64,000 nt of DNA from Rhipicephalus microplus (lineage: Eukaryota; Arthropoda; Arachnida; Ixodida; Ixodidae): assembly GCF_043290135.1 (NCBI RefSeq), contig NC_134701.1, forward strand, positions 6,354,001-6,418,000, given 5' to 3'. Shown in pieces: positions 48,540 to 62,616 of the stretch (its first letter is position 1; each line of letters opens with the position of its first letter). A program made the position numbers and the translations under genes. Under the pieces are notes generated by a model. The model saw only the letters and a program-made list of their open reading frames with translations. It ran no database searches and was not told the DNA's origin.

Positions 48540-50017
48540 CGACTGTCTCCGTGGCGCAATTGGCTAGCGCGATCGGCTGTTAACCGAAAGGTTGGAGGTA
48601 CGAGCCCATCCGGTGGTGTTGCGGCGCTTGTTTTTCTTTGGGCTGATGGCTTTGAAGATATGTTCTGATGGTGGTGAGAGTGGAGCACGACTGTCTCCGT
48701 GGCGCAATTGGCTAGCGCGATCAGCTGTTAACCGAAAGGTTAGAGGTACGAGCCCACCCGCTGGTGGTGCGGCGCTTTTTTTTCTTTGGGCTGATAGCTC
48801 TGAAGAAATGTTCTGACGGTGGTGTTAGTGGAGCACGACTGTCTTCCGTGGCGCAATTGGCAGCGCGATCGGCTGTTATCCGAAAGGTTGGAGGTTCGAG
48901 CCCTCCCGGTGGAGGTGCGGCGCTTTTTTTTCTTTGGGCTGATAGCTTTGAAGATATGTTCTGATGGTGGTGAGAGTGGAGCGCGACTGTCTCCGTGGCG
49001 CAATTGGCTAGCGCGATCGGCTGTTAACCGAGAGGTTGGAAGTTGGAGCCCACCCGGTGGTGGTGCGGCAATTTTTTTCCTTTTGGCTGATAGCTCTGAA
49101 GAAATGTTCTGACGGTGGTGAGAGTGGAGCACGACTGTCTCCATGGCGCAATTGACTATGCGATCGGCTGTCAACTGAAAGGTTGGAGGTTCGAGTCCCG
49201 CGGGAGTGGTGTATTGCTTTTTTTTCTTTGGGCTGATAGCTTTGAAGATGTGTTCTGATGGTGGTAAGAGTGGAGCACGACTGTCTCCGTGGCGCAATTG
49301 GCTAGCGCTATCGGCTGTTAACCGAAAGGTTGCAGGTACGAGCCCTCCCGGGAGTGGTGTGTTGCTTTTTTTATTTCGGCCTGAAAGCTATGAAGATATG
49401 TTCTGATGCTGGTGAGAGTGGAGCCCGACTCTCCGTGGGGCAATCGGCTAGCGCGATCGGCTGTTAACCGAAAGGTTGGAGGTACGAGCCCACGCAGTGG
49501 TGGTGCGGCGCTTTTTTTTCTTTGGGCTGATAGCTTTGAAGATATGTTCTGATGGTGGTGAGAGTGGAGCACGACTGTCTCCGTGGCGCAATAGGCTATT
49601 CGATCGGCTGTTAACTGAAAGGTTGGATGTTCGAGCCCTCCCGGGAGTAGTGTGTTGCTTTTTTTTCTTTGGGCTGATAGCTTCGAAGATATGTTCTGAT
49701 GGTGGTGAGAATGGAGCAGGACTATCTCCGTGGCGCAATTGGCTATGCGATCGGCTCTTAACTGAAAGGTTGGAGGTTCGAGCCCTCCCGGGAGTAGTGT
49801 GTTGCTTTTTTTCTTTGGGCTGATAGCTTTAAAAATATGTTCTGATGGTGGTGAGTGTGAAGCAGGACTGTCTCCGTGAAGCAATTGGCTAGCGCGATCG
49901 GCTGTTAACCGAAAGGTTGGAGGTACGAGCACACCCGGTGGAGGTGCGGCGCTTTTTTTTCTTTGGGCTGATAGCTCTGAAGAAATGTTCTGACGGTGGT
50001 GTGAGTGGAGAACGACT

Positions 50018-50091
50018 GTCTCCGCGGCGCAATTGGCTAGCGCGATCGGCTGTTAACCGAAAGGTTGGAGGTTCGAGCCCTCCCGGGAGTG
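50018..50091 (+). tRNA. tRNA-Asn(GTT)-like monomer, type b with paired T arm
   Basis: Type b monomer in which the T arm is complete (GGAGG-TTCGAGC-CCTCC), the D stem is GCGC/GCGC and the anticodon loop is CTGTTAA (GTT at 50052-50054). The acceptor pairs 6 of 7 positions if G-U is counted, with C3-A70 mismatched; U8 is replaced by C at 50025. A T7 run follows. Its duplicate lies near 54595 and a relative near 60500. Among the monomers I inspected this is one of the closest to a foldable tRNA, but loss of U8 and the weak acceptor argue for a pseudogene. Confidence 0.4.
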
Positions 50092-52677
50092 GTGTGTTGC
50101 TTTTTTTATTTTGGGCTGATAGCTTTGAAAATATGTTCTGATGGTGGTGAGTGTGGAGCAGGACTGTCTCCGTGGCGCAATTGGCTAGCGCTATCGGCTG
50201 TAAACCGAAAGGTTGGAGGTACGAGCCTACCCGGTGGAGGTGCGGCGCTTTTTTTTCTTTGGGCTGATAGCTTTGAAGATATGTTCTGATGGTGGTGAGA
50301 GTGGAGCACGACTGTCTCCGTGGCGCAATCGGCTAACGCGATCGGCTGTTAACCGAAAGGTTGGAGGTGTGAGCCCTCCCGGGAGTGGTGTGTTGCTTTT
50401 TTTATTTTGGGCTGATAGCTTTGAAGATATGTTCTGATGGTGGTGAGAGTGGAGCACGACTGTCTCCGTGGCGCAATTGGCTAGCGCGATCGGCTGTTAA
50501 CCGAAAGGTTGGAGGTACGAGCCCACCCGGTGGTGGTGCGGCGCTTTTTTTTCTTTGGGCTGATAACTTTGAAGATATGTTCTAATGGTGGTGAGAGTGG
50601 AGCACGACTGTCTCCATGGCGCAATTGGCTATTCAATCGGCTGTTCACTGAAAGGTTTGAGGTTCGAGCCCTTCCGGGAGCGGTGTGTTGCTTTTTTTAT
50701 TTTGGGCTGATAGCTTTGAAGATATGTAATGATGGTGGTGAGAGTGGAGCACGACTGTCTCCGTGGCGCAATTGGCTAGCGCGGGCGGCTGTTAACCGAA
50801 AGGTTGGAGGTACGAGCCCACCCGGTGGTGGTGTGGCGCTTGTTTTTCTTTGGGCTGATAGCTTTGAAGATATGTTCTGATGGTGGTGATAGTGGAGCAC
50901 GACTGTCTCCGTGGCGCAATTGGCTAGCGCGATCAGCTGTTAACCGAAAGGTTAGAGGTACGAGCCCACCCGCTGGTGGTGCGGCGCTTTTTTTTCTTTG
51001 GGCTGATAGCTCTGAAGAAATGTTCTGACGGTGGTGTGAGTGGAGCACGACTGTCTCCGTGGCGCAATTGGCTAGCGCGATCGGCTGTTATCCGAAAGGT
51101 TGGAGGTTCGAGCCCTCCCGGTGGAGGTGCGGCGCTTTTTTTCTTTGGGCTGATAGCTTTGAAGATATGTTCTGATGGTGGTGAGAGTGGAGCGCGACTG
51201 TCTCCGTGGCGCAATTGGCTAGCGCGATCGGCTGTTAACCGAAAGGTTGGAAGTTGGAGCCCACCCGGTGGTGGTGCGGCGATTTTTTTCCTTTTGGCTG
51301 ATAGCTCTGAAGAAATGTTCTGACGGTGGTGAGAGTGGAGCACGACTGTCTCCATGGCGCAATTGACTATGCGATCGGCTGTCAACTGAAAGGTTGGAGG
51401 TTCGAGTCCCGCGGGAGTTGTGTATTGCTTTTTTTTCTTTGGGCTGATAGCTTTGAAGATGTGTTCTGATGGAGGTAAGAGTGGAGCACGACTGTCTCCG
51501 TGGCGCAATTGGCTAGCGCTATCGGCTGTTAACCGAAAGGTTGGAGGTTCGGGCCCACCTGGTGGTGGTGCGGCGCTTTTTTTTCTTTGGGCTGATAGCT
51601 TTGAAGATATGTTCTGATGGTGGTGAGAGTGGAGCACGACTGTCTACGTGGCGCAATTGGCTAGCGCGATCGGCTGTTAACCGAGAGGTTGGAAGTTGGA
51701 GCCCACCCGGTGGTGGTGCGGCGATTTTTTTCCTTTTGGCTGATAGCTCTGAAGAAATGTTCTGACGGTGGTGAGAGTGGAGCACGACTGTCTCCATGGC
51801 GCAATTGACTATGCGATCGGCTGTCAACTGAAAGGTTGGAGGTTCGAGTCCCGCGGGAGGTGTGTATTGCTTTTTTTTCTTCGGGCTGATAGCTTTGAAG
51901 ATATGTTCTGATGGTGGTGAGAGTGGAGCGCGACTGTCTCCGTGGCGCAATTGGCTAGCGCGATCGGCTGTTAACCGAAAGGTTGGAGGTACGAGCCCAC
52001 CCGGTGGTGGTGCGGCGCTTTTTTTTTCTTTGGGCTGATAGCTTTGAAGATATGTTCTGATGGTGGTGAGAGTGGAGCAGGACTGTCTCCGAGGCGCAAT
52101 CGGCTAACGCGATCGGCTGTTAACCAAAAGGCTGGAGGTACGAGCCCTCCCGGGAGTGGTGTGTTGCTTTTTATATTTTGGGCCGATAGCTTTGAAGATA
52201 CGTTCTGATGGTGGTGAGAGTGGAGCACGACTGTCTCCGTGGCGCAATTGGCTAGCGCGATCGGCTGTTAACCGAAAGGTTGGAGGTACGAGCCCACCTT
52301 GTGGTGGTGCGGCGCTTTCTTTTCTTTGGGCTGATAGCTTTGAAGATATGTTCTGATGGTGGTGACAGTGGAGCACGACTGTCTTCAAGGCGCAAATGGC
52401 TATTCGATCGGCTGTTAACTGAAAGGTTTGAGGTTCGAGCCCTTCCGGGAGTGGTGTGTTGCTTTTTTTTATTTTGGGCTGATAGCTTTGAAGATATGTA
52501 ATGATGGTGGTGAGAGTGGAGCACGACTGTCTCCGTGGCGCAATTGGCTAGCGCGATCGGCTGTTAACCAAAAGGTTGGAGGTACGAGCCCACCCGGTGG
52601 TGGTGCGGCGCTTTTTTTTTCTTTGGGCTGATAGCTTTGAAGATGTGTTCTGATGGTGGTAAGAATGGAGCACGACT

Positions 52678-52751
52678 GTCTCCGCGGCGCAATTGGCTAG
52701 CGCTATCGGCTGGTAACCGAAAGGTTGGAGGTTCGGGCCCACCTGGTGGTG
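52678..52751 (+). pseudogene. tRNA-like monomer with anticodon GGT (Thr-like)
   Basis: Anticodon loop CTGGTAA, giving GGT at 52712-52714, in a monomer with GCGCTATCGG before the loop and GGTTCGGGCCCACCTGG after it. Copies at 57253, 62416 and 63593. It occurs only in the right-hand third of the window, so the change is younger than the block family shared with the left part. Confidence 0.6.
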
Positions 52752-53116
52752 GTGCGGCGCTTTTTTTTCTTTGGGCTGATAGCTTTGAAGATATGTTCTG
52801 ATGGAGGTGAGAGTGGAGCACGACTGTCTCCGTGGCGCAATTGGCTAGCGCGATCGGCTGTTAACCGAAAGGTTGGAGGTACGAGCCCACCCGGTGGTGG
52901 TGCGGCGCTTTTTTTTCTTTGGGCTGATAGCTTTGAAGATATGTTCTGATGGTGGTGAGAGTGGAGCAGGACTGTCTCCGAGGCGCAATCGGCTAACGCG
53001 ATCGGCTGTTAACCGAAAGGCTGGAGGTACGAGCCCTCCCGGGAGTGGTGTGTTGCTTTTTATATTTTGGGCCGATAGCTTTGAAGATACGTTCTGATGG
53101 TGGTGAGAGTGGAGCA

Positions 53117-56100
53117 CGACTGTCTCCGTGGCGCAATTGGCTAGCGCGATCGGCTGTTAACCGAAAGGTTGGAGGTACGAGCCCATCCGGTGGTGTTGCG
53201 GCGCTTGTTTTTCTTTGGGCTGATGGCTTTGAAGATATGTTCTGATGGTGGTGAGAGTGGAGCACGACTGTCTCCGTGGCGCAATTGGCTAGCGCGATCA
53301 GCTGTTAACCGAAAGGTTAGAGGTACGAGCCCACCCGCTGGTGGTGCGGCGCTTTTTTTTCTTTGGGCTGATAGCTCTGAAGAAATGTTCTGACGGTGGT
53401 GTTAGTGGAGCACGACTGTCTTCCGTGGCGCAATTGGCAGCGCGATCGGCTGTTATCCGAAAGGTTGGAGGTTCGAGCCCTCCCGGTGGAGGTGCGGCGC
53501 TTTTTTTTCTTTGGGCTGATAGCTTTGAAGATATGTTCTGATGGTGGTGAGAGTGGAGCGCGACTGTCTCCGTGGCGCAATTGGCTAGCGCGATCGGCTG
53601 TTAACCGAGAGGTTGGAAGTTGGAGCCCACCCGGTGGTGGTGCGGCAATTTTTTTCCTTTTGGCTGATAGCTCTGAAGAAATGTTCTGACGGTGGTGAGA
53701 GTGGAGCACGACTGTCTCCATGGCGCAATTGACTATGCGATCGGCTGTCAACTGAAAGGTTGGAGGTTCGAGTCCCGCGGGAGTGGTGTATTGCTTTTTT
53801 TTCTTTGGGCTGATAGCTTTGAAGATGTGTTCTGATGGTGGTAAGAGTGGAGCACGACTGTCTCCGTGGCGCAATTGGCTAGCGCTATCGGCTGTTAACC
53901 GAAAGGTTGCAGGTACGAGCCCTCCCGGGAGTGGTGTGTTGCTTTTTTTATTTCGGCCTGAAAGCTATGAAGATATGTTCTGATGCTGGTGAGAGTGGAG
54001 CCCGACTCTCCGTGGGGCAATCGGCTAGCGCGATCGGCTGTTAACCGAAAGGTTGGAGGTACGAGCCCACGCAGTGGTGGTGCGGCGCTTTTTTTTCTTT
54101 GGGCTGATAGCTTTGAAGATATGTTCTGATGGTGGTGAGAGTGGAGCACGACTGTCTCCGTGGCGCAATAGGCTATTCGATCGGCTGTTAACTGAAAGGT
54201 TGGATGTTCGAGCCCTCCCGGGAGTAGTGTGTTGCTTTTTTTTCTTTGGGCTGATAGCTTCGAAGATATGTTCTGATGGTGGTGAGAATGGAGCAGGACT
54301 ATCTCCGTGGCGCAATTGGCTATGCGATCGGCTCTTAACTGAAAGGTTGGAGGTTCGAGCCCTCCCGGGAGTAGTGTGTTGCTTTTTTTCTTTGGGCTGA
54401 TAGCTTTCAAAATATGTTCTAATGGTGGTGAGTGTGGAGCAGGACTGTCTCCGTGAAGCAATTGGCTAGCGCGATCGGCTGTTAACCGAAAGGTTGGAGG
54501 TACGAGCACACCCGGTGGAGGTGCGGCGCTTTTTTTTCTTTGGGCTGATAGCTCTGAAGAAATGTTCTGACGGTGGTGTGAGTGGAGAACGACTGTCTCC
54601 GCGGCGCAATTGGCTAGCGCGATCGGCTGTTAACCGAAAGGTTGGAGGTTCGAGCCCTCCCGGGAGTGGTGTGTTGCTTTTTTTATTTTGGGCTGATAGC
54701 TTTGAAAATATGTTCTGATGGTGGTGAGTGTGGAGCAGGACTGTCTCCGTGGCGCAATTGGCTAGCGCTATCGGCTGTAAACCGAAAGGTTGGAGGTACG
54801 AGCCTACCCGGTGGAGGTGCGGCGCTTTTTTTTCTTTGGGCTGATAGCTTTGAAGATATGTTCTGATGGTGGTGAGAGTGGAGCACGACTGTCTCCGTGG
54901 CGCAATCGGCTAACGCGATCGGCTGTTAACCGAAAGGTTGGAGGTGTGAGCCCTCCCGGGAGTGGTGTGTTGCTTTTTTTATTTTGGGCTGATAGCTTTG
55001 AAGATATGCTCTGATGGTGGTGAGAGTGGAGCACGACTGTCTCCGTGGCGCAATTGGCTAGCGCGATCGGCTGTTAACCGAAAGGTTGGAGGTACGAGCC
55101 CACCCGGTGGTGGTGCGGCGCTTTTTTTTCTTTGGGCTGATAACTTTGAAGATATGTTCTAATGGTGGTGAGAGTGGAGCACGACTGTCTCCATGGCGCA
55201 ATTGGCTATTCAATCGGCTGTTCACTGAAAGGTTTGAGGTTCGAGCCCTTCCGGGAGCGGTGTGTTGCTTTTTTTATTTTGGGCTGATAGCTTTGAAGAT
55301 ATGTAATGATGGTGGTGAGAGTGGAGCACGACTGTCTCCGTGGCGCAATTGGCTAGCGCGGGCGGCTGTTAACCGAAAGGTTGGAGGTACGAGCCCACCC
55401 GGTGGTGGTGTGGCGCTTGTTTTTCTTTGGGCTGATAGCTTTGAAGATATGTTCTGATGGTGGTGATAGTGGAGCACGACTGTCTCCGTGGCGCAATTGG
55501 CTAGCGCGATCAGCTGTTAACCGAAAGGTTAGAGGTACGAGCCCACCCGCTGGTGGTGCGGCGCTTTTTTTTCTTTGGGCTGATAGCTCTGAAGAAATGT
55601 TCTGACGGTGGTGTGAGTGGAGCACGACTGTCTCCGTGGCGCAATTGGCTAGCGCGATCGGCTGTTATCCGAAAGGTTGGAGGTTCGAGCCCTCCCGGTG
55701 GAGGTGCGGCGCTTTTTTTCTTTGGGCTGATAGCTTTGAAGATATGTTCTGATGGTGGTGAGAGTGGAGCGCGACTGTCTCCGTGGCGCAATTGGCTAGC
55801 GCGATCGGCTGTTAACCGAAAGGTTGGAAGTTGGAGCCCACCCGGTGGTGGTGCGGCGATTTTTTTCCTTTTGGCTGATAGCTCTGAAGAAATGTTCTGA
55901 CGGTGGTGAGAGTGGAGCACGACTGTCTCCATGGCGCAATTGACTATGCGATCGGCTGTCAACTGAAAGGTTGGAGGTTCGAGTCCCGCGGGAGTTGTGT
56001 ATTGCTTTTTTTCTTTGGGCTGATAGCTTTGAAGATGTGTTCTGATGGAGGTAAGAGTGGAGCACGACTGTCTCCGTGGCGCAATTGGCTAGCGCTATCG

Positions 56101-57690
56101 GCTGTTAACCGAAAGGTTGGAGGTTCGGGCCCACCTGGTGGTGGTGCGGCGCTTTTTTTTCTTTGGGCTGATAGCTTTGAAGATATGTTCTGATGGTGGT
56201 GAGAGTGGAGCACGACTGTCTACGTGGCGCAATTGGCTAGCGCGATCGGCTGTTAACCGAGAGGTTGGAAGTTGGAGCCCACCCGGTGGTGGTGCGGCGA
56301 TTTTTTTCCTTTTGGCTGATAGCTCTGAAGAAATGTTCTGACGGTGGTGAGAGTGGAGCACGACTGTCTCCATGGCGCAATTGACTATGCGATCGGCTGT
56401 CAACTGAAAGGTTGGAGGTTCGAGTCCCGCGGGAGGTGTGTATTGCTTTTTTTTCTTCGGGCTGATAGCTTTGAAGATATGTTCTGATGGTGGTGAGAGT
56501 GGAGCGCGACTGTCTCCGTGGCGCAATTGGCTAGCGCGATCGGCTGTTAACCGAAAGGTTGGAGGTACGAGCCCACCCGGTGGTGGTGCGGCGCTTTTTT
56601 TTCTTTGGGCTGATAGCTTTGAAGATATGTTCTGATGGTGGTGAGAGTGGAGCAGGACTGTCTCCGAGGCGCAATCGGCTAACGCGATCGGCTGTTAACC
56701 AAAAGGCTGGAGGTACGAGCCCTCCCGGGAGTGGTGTGTTGCTTTTTATATTTTGGGCCGATAGCTTTGAAGATACGTTCTGATGGTGGTGAGAGTGGAG
56801 CACGACTGTCTCCGTGGCGCAATTGGCTAGCGCGATCGGCTGTTAACCGAAAGGTTGGAGGTACGAGCCCACCTTGTGGTGGTGCGGCGCTTTCTTTTCT
56901 TTGGGCTGATAGCTTTGAAGATATGTTCTGATGGTGGTGACAGTGGAGCACGACTGTCTTCAAGGCGCAAATGGCTATTCGATCGGCTGTTAACTGAAAG
57001 GTTTGAGGTTCGAGCCCTTCCGGGAGTGGTGTGTTGCTTTTTTTTATTTTGGGCTGATAGCTTTGAAGATATGTAATGATGGTGGTGAGAGTGGAGCACG
57101 ACTGTCTCCGTGGCGCAATTGGCTAGCGCGATCGGCTGTTAACCAAAAGGTTGGAGGTACGAGCCCACCCGGTGGTGGTGCGGCGCTTTTTTTTTCTTTG
57201 GGCTGATAGCTTTGAAGATGTGTTCTGATGGTGGTAAGAATGGAGCACGACTGTCTCCGCGGCGCAATTGGCTAGCGCTATCGGCTGGTAACCGAAAGGT
57301 TGGAGGTTCGGGCCCACCTGGTGGTGGTGCGGCGCTTTTTTTTCTTTGGGCTGATAGCTTTGAAGATATGTTCTGATGGAGGTGAGAGTGGAGCACGACT
57401 GTCTCCGTGGCGCAATTGGCTAGCGCGATCGGCTGTTAACCGAAAGGTTGGAGGTACGAGCCCACCCGGTGGTGGTGCGGCGCTTTTTTTTCTTTGGGCT
57501 GATAGCTTTGAAGATATGTTCTGATGGTGGTGAGAGTGGAGCAGGACTGTCTCCGAGGCGCAATCGGCTAACGCGATCGGCTGTTAACCGAAAGGCTGGA
57601 GGTACGAGCCCTCCCGGGAGTGGTGTGTTGCTTTTTATATTTTGGGCCGATAGCTTTGAAGATACGTTCTGATGGTGGTGAGAGTGGAGC
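53117..57690 (+). repeat. 4.6-kb higher-order repeat, copy F
   Basis: Second copy of the 4577-bp block, nearly identical by eye. Differences include GATATGCTCTG at 55006 for GATATGTTCTG and a shorter T run at 56007. It ends near 57690-57743, where monomers like 52250-52600 follow. Confidence 0.8.
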
Positions 57691-60620
57691 ACGACTGTCT
57701 CCGTGGCGCAATTGGCTAGCGCGATCGGCTGTTAACCGAAAGGTTGGAGGTACGAGCCCACCTGGTGGTTGTGCGGCGCTTTCTTTTCTTTGGGCTGATA
57801 GCTTTGAAGATATGTTCTGATGGTGGTGAGAGTGGAGCACGACTGTCTTCAAGGCGCAATTGGCTATTGGATCGGCTGTTAACTGAAAGGTTTGAGGTTC
57901 GAGCTCTTCCGGGAGTGGTGTGTTGCTTTTTTTTATTTTGGGCTGATAGCTTTGAAGATATGTAATGATGGTGGTGAGAGTGGAGCACGATTGTCTCCGT
58001 GGCGCAATTGGCTAGCGCGATCGGCTGTTAACCAAAAGGTTGAGGTACGAGCCCACCCGGTGGTGGTGCGGCGCTTTTTTTTCTTTGGGCTGATAGCTTT
58101 GAAGATATGTTCTGATGGTGTTGATAGTGGACCAGGACTGTCTCCGTGGCGCAATGGGTTAGCGCGATCAGCTGTTAACCGAAAGGTTGGAGGTACGAGC
58201 CCACCCGGTGGTGGTGCGGCGCTTGTTATTCTTTGGGCTGATAGCTTTGAAAATATGTTCTGATGGTGGTGAGTGTGGAGCAGGACTGTCTCCGTGGCGC
58301 AATTGGCTAGCGCGATCGGCCTTAAACCGAAAGGTTGGAGGTACGAGCCTACCCGGTGGAGGTGCGGCGCTTTTTTTTCTTTGGGCTGATAGCTTTGAAG
58401 ATATGTTCTGATGGTGGTGAGAGTGGAGCACGACTGTCTTCGTGGCGCAATCGGCTAACGCGATCGGCTGTTAACCGAAAGGTTGGAGTTGCGAGCCCTC
58501 CCGGGAGTGGTGTGTTGCTTTTTTTATTTTGGGCTGATAGCTTTGAAGATATGTTCTGATGGTGCTGAGAGTGGAGCACGACTGTCTCTGTGGCGCAATT
58601 GGCTAGCGCGATCGGCTGTTAACCGAAAGGTTGGAGGTACGAGCCCACCCGGTGGTGGTGCGGCGCTTTTTTTTCTTTGGGCTGATAGCTTTGAAGATAT
58701 GTTCTGATGGTGGTGAGAGTGGAGCACGACTGTCTCCATGGCGCAATCGGCTATTCAATCGGCTGTTCACTGAAAGGTTTGAGGTTCGAGCCCTTCCGGG
58801 AGCGGTGTGTTGCTTTTTTTATTTTGGGCTGATAGCTTTGAAGATATGTAATGATGGTGGTGAGAGTGGAGCACGACTGTCTCCGTGGCGCAATTGGCTA
58901 GCGCGATCGGCTGTTAACCGAAAGGTTGGAGGTACGAGCCCACCCGGTGGTGGTGCGGCGCTTGTTTTTCTTTGGGCTGATAGCTTTGAAGATATGTTCT
59001 GATGGTGGTGAGAGTGGAGCACGACTGTCTCCGTGGCGCAATTGGCTAGCGCGATCAGCTGTTAACCGAAAGGTTAGAGGTACGAGCCCACCCGCTGGTG
59101 GTGCGGCGCTTTTTTTTCTTTGGGCTGATAGCTCTGAAGAAATGTTCTGACGGTGGTGTTAGTGGAGCACGACTGTCTTCCGTGGCGCAATTAGCAGCGC
59201 GATCGGCTGTTATCCGAAAGGTTGGAGGTTCGAGCCCTCCCGGTGGAGGTGCGGCGCTTTTTTTTCTTTGGGCTGATAGCTTTGAAGATATGTTCTGATG
59301 GTGGTGAGAGTGGAGCGCGACTGTCTCCGTGGCGCAATTGGCTAGCGCGATCGGCTGTTAACCGAGAGGTTGGAAGTTGGAGCCCACCCGGTGGTGGTGC
59401 GGCAATTTTTTTCCTTTTGGCTGATAGCTCTGAAGAAATGTTCTGACGGTGGTGAGAGTGGAGCACGACTGTCTCCATGGCGCAATTGACTATGCGATCG
59501 GCTGTCAACTGAAAGGTTGGAGGTTCGAGTCCCGCGGGAGTGGTGTATTGCTTTTTTTTCTTTGGGCTGATAGCTTTGAAGATGTGTTCTGATGGTGGTA
59601 AGACTGGAGCACGACTGTCTCCGTGGCGCAATTGGCTAGCGCTATCGGCTGTTACCCGAAAGGTTGGAGGTTCGGGCCCACCTGGTGGTGGTGCGGCGCT
59701 TTTTTTTCTTTGGGCTGATAGCTTTGAAGATATGTTCTGATGGTGGTGAGAGTGGAGCACGACTGTCTCCGTGGCGCATTTGGCTAGCGCGATCGGCTGT
59801 TAACCGAAAGGTTGCAGGTACGAGCCCTCCCGGGAGTGGTGTGTTGCTTTTTTCATTTCGGCCTGAAAGCTATGAAGATATGTTCTGATGCTGGTGAGAG
59901 TGGAGCCCGACTCTCCGTGGGGCAATCGGCTAGCGCGATCGGCTGTTAACCGAAAGGTTGGAGGTACGAGCCCACGCAGTGGTGGTGCGGCGCTTTTTTT
60001 TCTTTGGGCTGATAGCTTTGAAGATATGTTCTGATGGTGGTGAGAGTGGAGCACGACTGTCTCCGTGGCGCAATAGGCTATTCGATCGGCTGTTAACTGA
60101 AAGGTTGGATGTTCGAGCCCTCCCGGGAGTAGTGTGTTGCTTTTTTTTTCTTTGGGCTGATAGCTTCGAAGATATGTTCTGATTGTGGTGAGAATGGAGC
60201 AGGACTATCTCCGTGGCGCAATTGGCTATGCGATCGGCTCTTAACTGAAAGGTTGGAGGTTCGAGCCCTCCCGGGAGTAGTGTGTTGCTTTTTTTCTTTG
60301 GGCTGATAGCTTTCAAAATATGTTCTGATGGTGGTGAGTGTGGAGCAGGACTGTCTCCGTGAAGCAATTGGCTAGCGCGATCGGCTGTTGACCGAAAGGT
60401 TGGAGGTACGAGCACACCCGGTGGAGGTGCGGCGCTTTTTTTTCTTTGGGCTGATAGCTCTGAAGAAATGTTCTGACGGTGGTGTGAGTGGAGAACGACT
60501 GTCTCCGCGGCGCAATTGGCTAGCGCGATCGGCTGTTAACCGAAAGGTTGGAGGTTCGAGCCCTCCCGGGAGTGGTGTGTTGCTTTTTTTATTTTGGGCT
60601 GATAGATTTGAAAATATGTT
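57691..60620 (+). repeat. Satellite with 2361-bp higher-order repeat, copy 1
   Basis: 57691-58260 holds monomers like 52250-52600 with extra damage (AACCAAAAGGTTGAGG near 58031, missing one G). From about 58260 a 16-monomer block begins that recurs at a shift of 2361: the pairs 58335/60696, 58483/60844, 58631/60992 and 58926/61287 line up, and GGAGTTGCGAGCCC occurs at both 58484 and 60845. Confidence 0.7.
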
Positions 60621-61500
60621 CTGATGGTGGTGAGTGTGGACCAGGACTGTCTCCGTGGCGCAATTGGCTAGCGCTATCGGCTGTAAACCGAAAGGTTGGA
60701 GGTACGAGCCTACCCGGTGGAGGTGCGGCGCTTTTTTTTCTTTGGGCTGATAGCTTCGAAGATATGTTCTGATGGTGGTGAGAGTGGAGCACGACTGTCT
60801 CGGTGGCGCAATCGGCTAACGCGATCGGCTGTTAACCGAAAGGTTGGAGTTGCGAGCCCACCCGGGAGTGGTGTGTTGCTTTTTTTATTTTGGGCTGATA
60901 GCTTTGAAGATATGTTCTGATGGGGGTGAGAGTGGAGCACGACTGTCTCCGTGGCGCAATTGGCTAGCGCGATCGGCTGTTAACCGAAAGGTTGGAGGTA
61001 CGAGCCCACCCGGTGGTGGTGCGGCGCTTTTTTTTCTTTGGGCTGATAGCTTTGAAGATATGTTCTGATGGTGGTGAGAGTGGAGCACGACTGTCTCCAT
61101 GGCGCAATTGGCTATTCAATCGGCTGTTCACTGAAAGGTTTGAGGTTCGAGCCCTTCCGGGAGCGGTGTGTTGCTTTTTTTATTTTGGGCTGATAGCTTT
61201 GAAGATATGTAATGATGGTGGTGAGAGTGGAGCACGACTGTCTCCGTGGCGCAATTGGCTAGCGCGATCGGCTGTTAACCGAAAGGTTGGAGGTACGAGC
61301 CCACCCGGTGGTGGTGTGGCGCTTGTTTTTCTTTGGGCTGATAGCTTTGAAGATATGTTCTGATGGTGGTGAGAGTGGAGCACGACTGTCTCCGTGGCGC
61401 AATTGGCTAGCGCGATCAGCTGTTAACCGAAAGGTTAGAGGTACGAGCCCACCCGCTGGTGGTGCAGCGCTTTTTTTCTTTGGGTGATAGCTCTGAAGAA
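60621..61500 (+). repeat. 2361-bp higher-order repeat, truncated copy 2
   Basis: About six monomers matching 58260-59140. It leaves the match near 61490, after a monomer with a two-base contraction in the spacer (TTTGGGTGATAGC), and continues as the 49-52 kb family (shift about 10480 from 50213-51640). Confidence 0.7.
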
Positions 61501-62616
61501 ATGTTCTGACGGTGGTGGGAGTGGAGCACGACTGTCTCCGTGGCGCAATTGGCTAGCGCGATCGGCTGTTATCCGAAAGGTTGGAGGTTCGAGCCCTCCC
61601 GGTGGAGGTGCGGCGCTTTTTTTCTTTGGGCTGATAGCTTTGAAGATATGTTCTGATGGTGGTGAGAGTGGAGCGCGACTGTCTCCGTGGCGCAATTGGC
61701 TAGCGCGATCGGCTGTTAACCGAAAGGTTGGAAGTTGGAGCCCACCCGGTGGTGGTGCGGCGATTTTTTTCCTTTTGGCTGATAGCTCTGAAGAAATGTT
61801 CTGACGGTGGTGAGAGTGGAGCACGACTGTCTCCATGGCGCAATTGACTATGCGATCGGCTGTCAACTGAAAGGTTGGAGGTTCGAGTCCCGCGGGAGTT
61901 GTGTATTGCTTTTTTTTCTTTGGGCTGATAGCTTTGAAGATGTGTTCTGATGGTGGTAAGAGTGGAGCACGACTGTCTCCGTGGCGCAATTGGCTAGCGC
62001 TATCGGCTGTTAACCGAAAGGTTGGAGGTTCGGGCCCACCTGGTGGTGGTGCGGCGCTTTTTTTTCTTTGGGCTGATAGCTTTGAAGATATGTTCTGATG
62101 GTGGTGAGAGTGGAGCACGACTGTCTCCGTGGCGCAATTGGCTAGCGCGATCGGCTGTTAACCGAGAGGTTGGAAGTTGGAGCCCACCCGGTGGTGGTGC
62201 GGCGATTTTTTTCCTTTTGGCTGATAGCTCTGAAGAAATGTTCTGACGGTGGTGAGAGTGGAGCACGACTGTCTCCATGGCGCAATTGACTATGCGATCG
62301 GCTGTCAACTGAAAGGTTGGAGGTTCGAGTCCCGCGGGAGTTGTGTATTGCTTTTTTTCTTTGGGCTGATAGCTTTGAAGATGTGTTCTGATGGTGGTAA
62401 GAGTGGAGCACGACTGTCTCCGTGGCGCAATTGGCTAGCGCTATCGGCTGGTAACCGAAAGGTTGGAGGTTCGGGCCCACCTGGTGGTGGTGCGGCGCTT
62501 TTTTTCTTTGGGCTGATAGCTTTGAAGATATGTTCTGATGGTGGTGAGAGTGGAGCACGACTGTCTCCGTGGCGCAATTGGCTAGCGCAATCAGCTGTTA
62601 ACCGAAAGGTTAGAGG
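61440..62616 (+). repeat. 1177-bp higher-order repeat, copy 1
   Basis: Eight monomers repeated from about 62617: 61901/63078 and 62000/63177 line up at a shift of 1177. It is composed of type a, hybrid and type c monomers. Confidence 0.7.

Larger units (their letters stand above)
48540..53116 (+). repeat. 4.6-kb higher-order repeat, copy E
   Basis: 31 monomers repeated directly from about 53117 at a shift of 4577 (4575 further on, from T-run changes). It contains an internal repeat of six monomers: 51960-52230 recurs at 52845-53117 with the same rare spacer GGGCCGATAGC and CTTTTTATATTTTGG tract, 889 bp apart. End points are uncertain by about 100 bp. Confidence 0.8.
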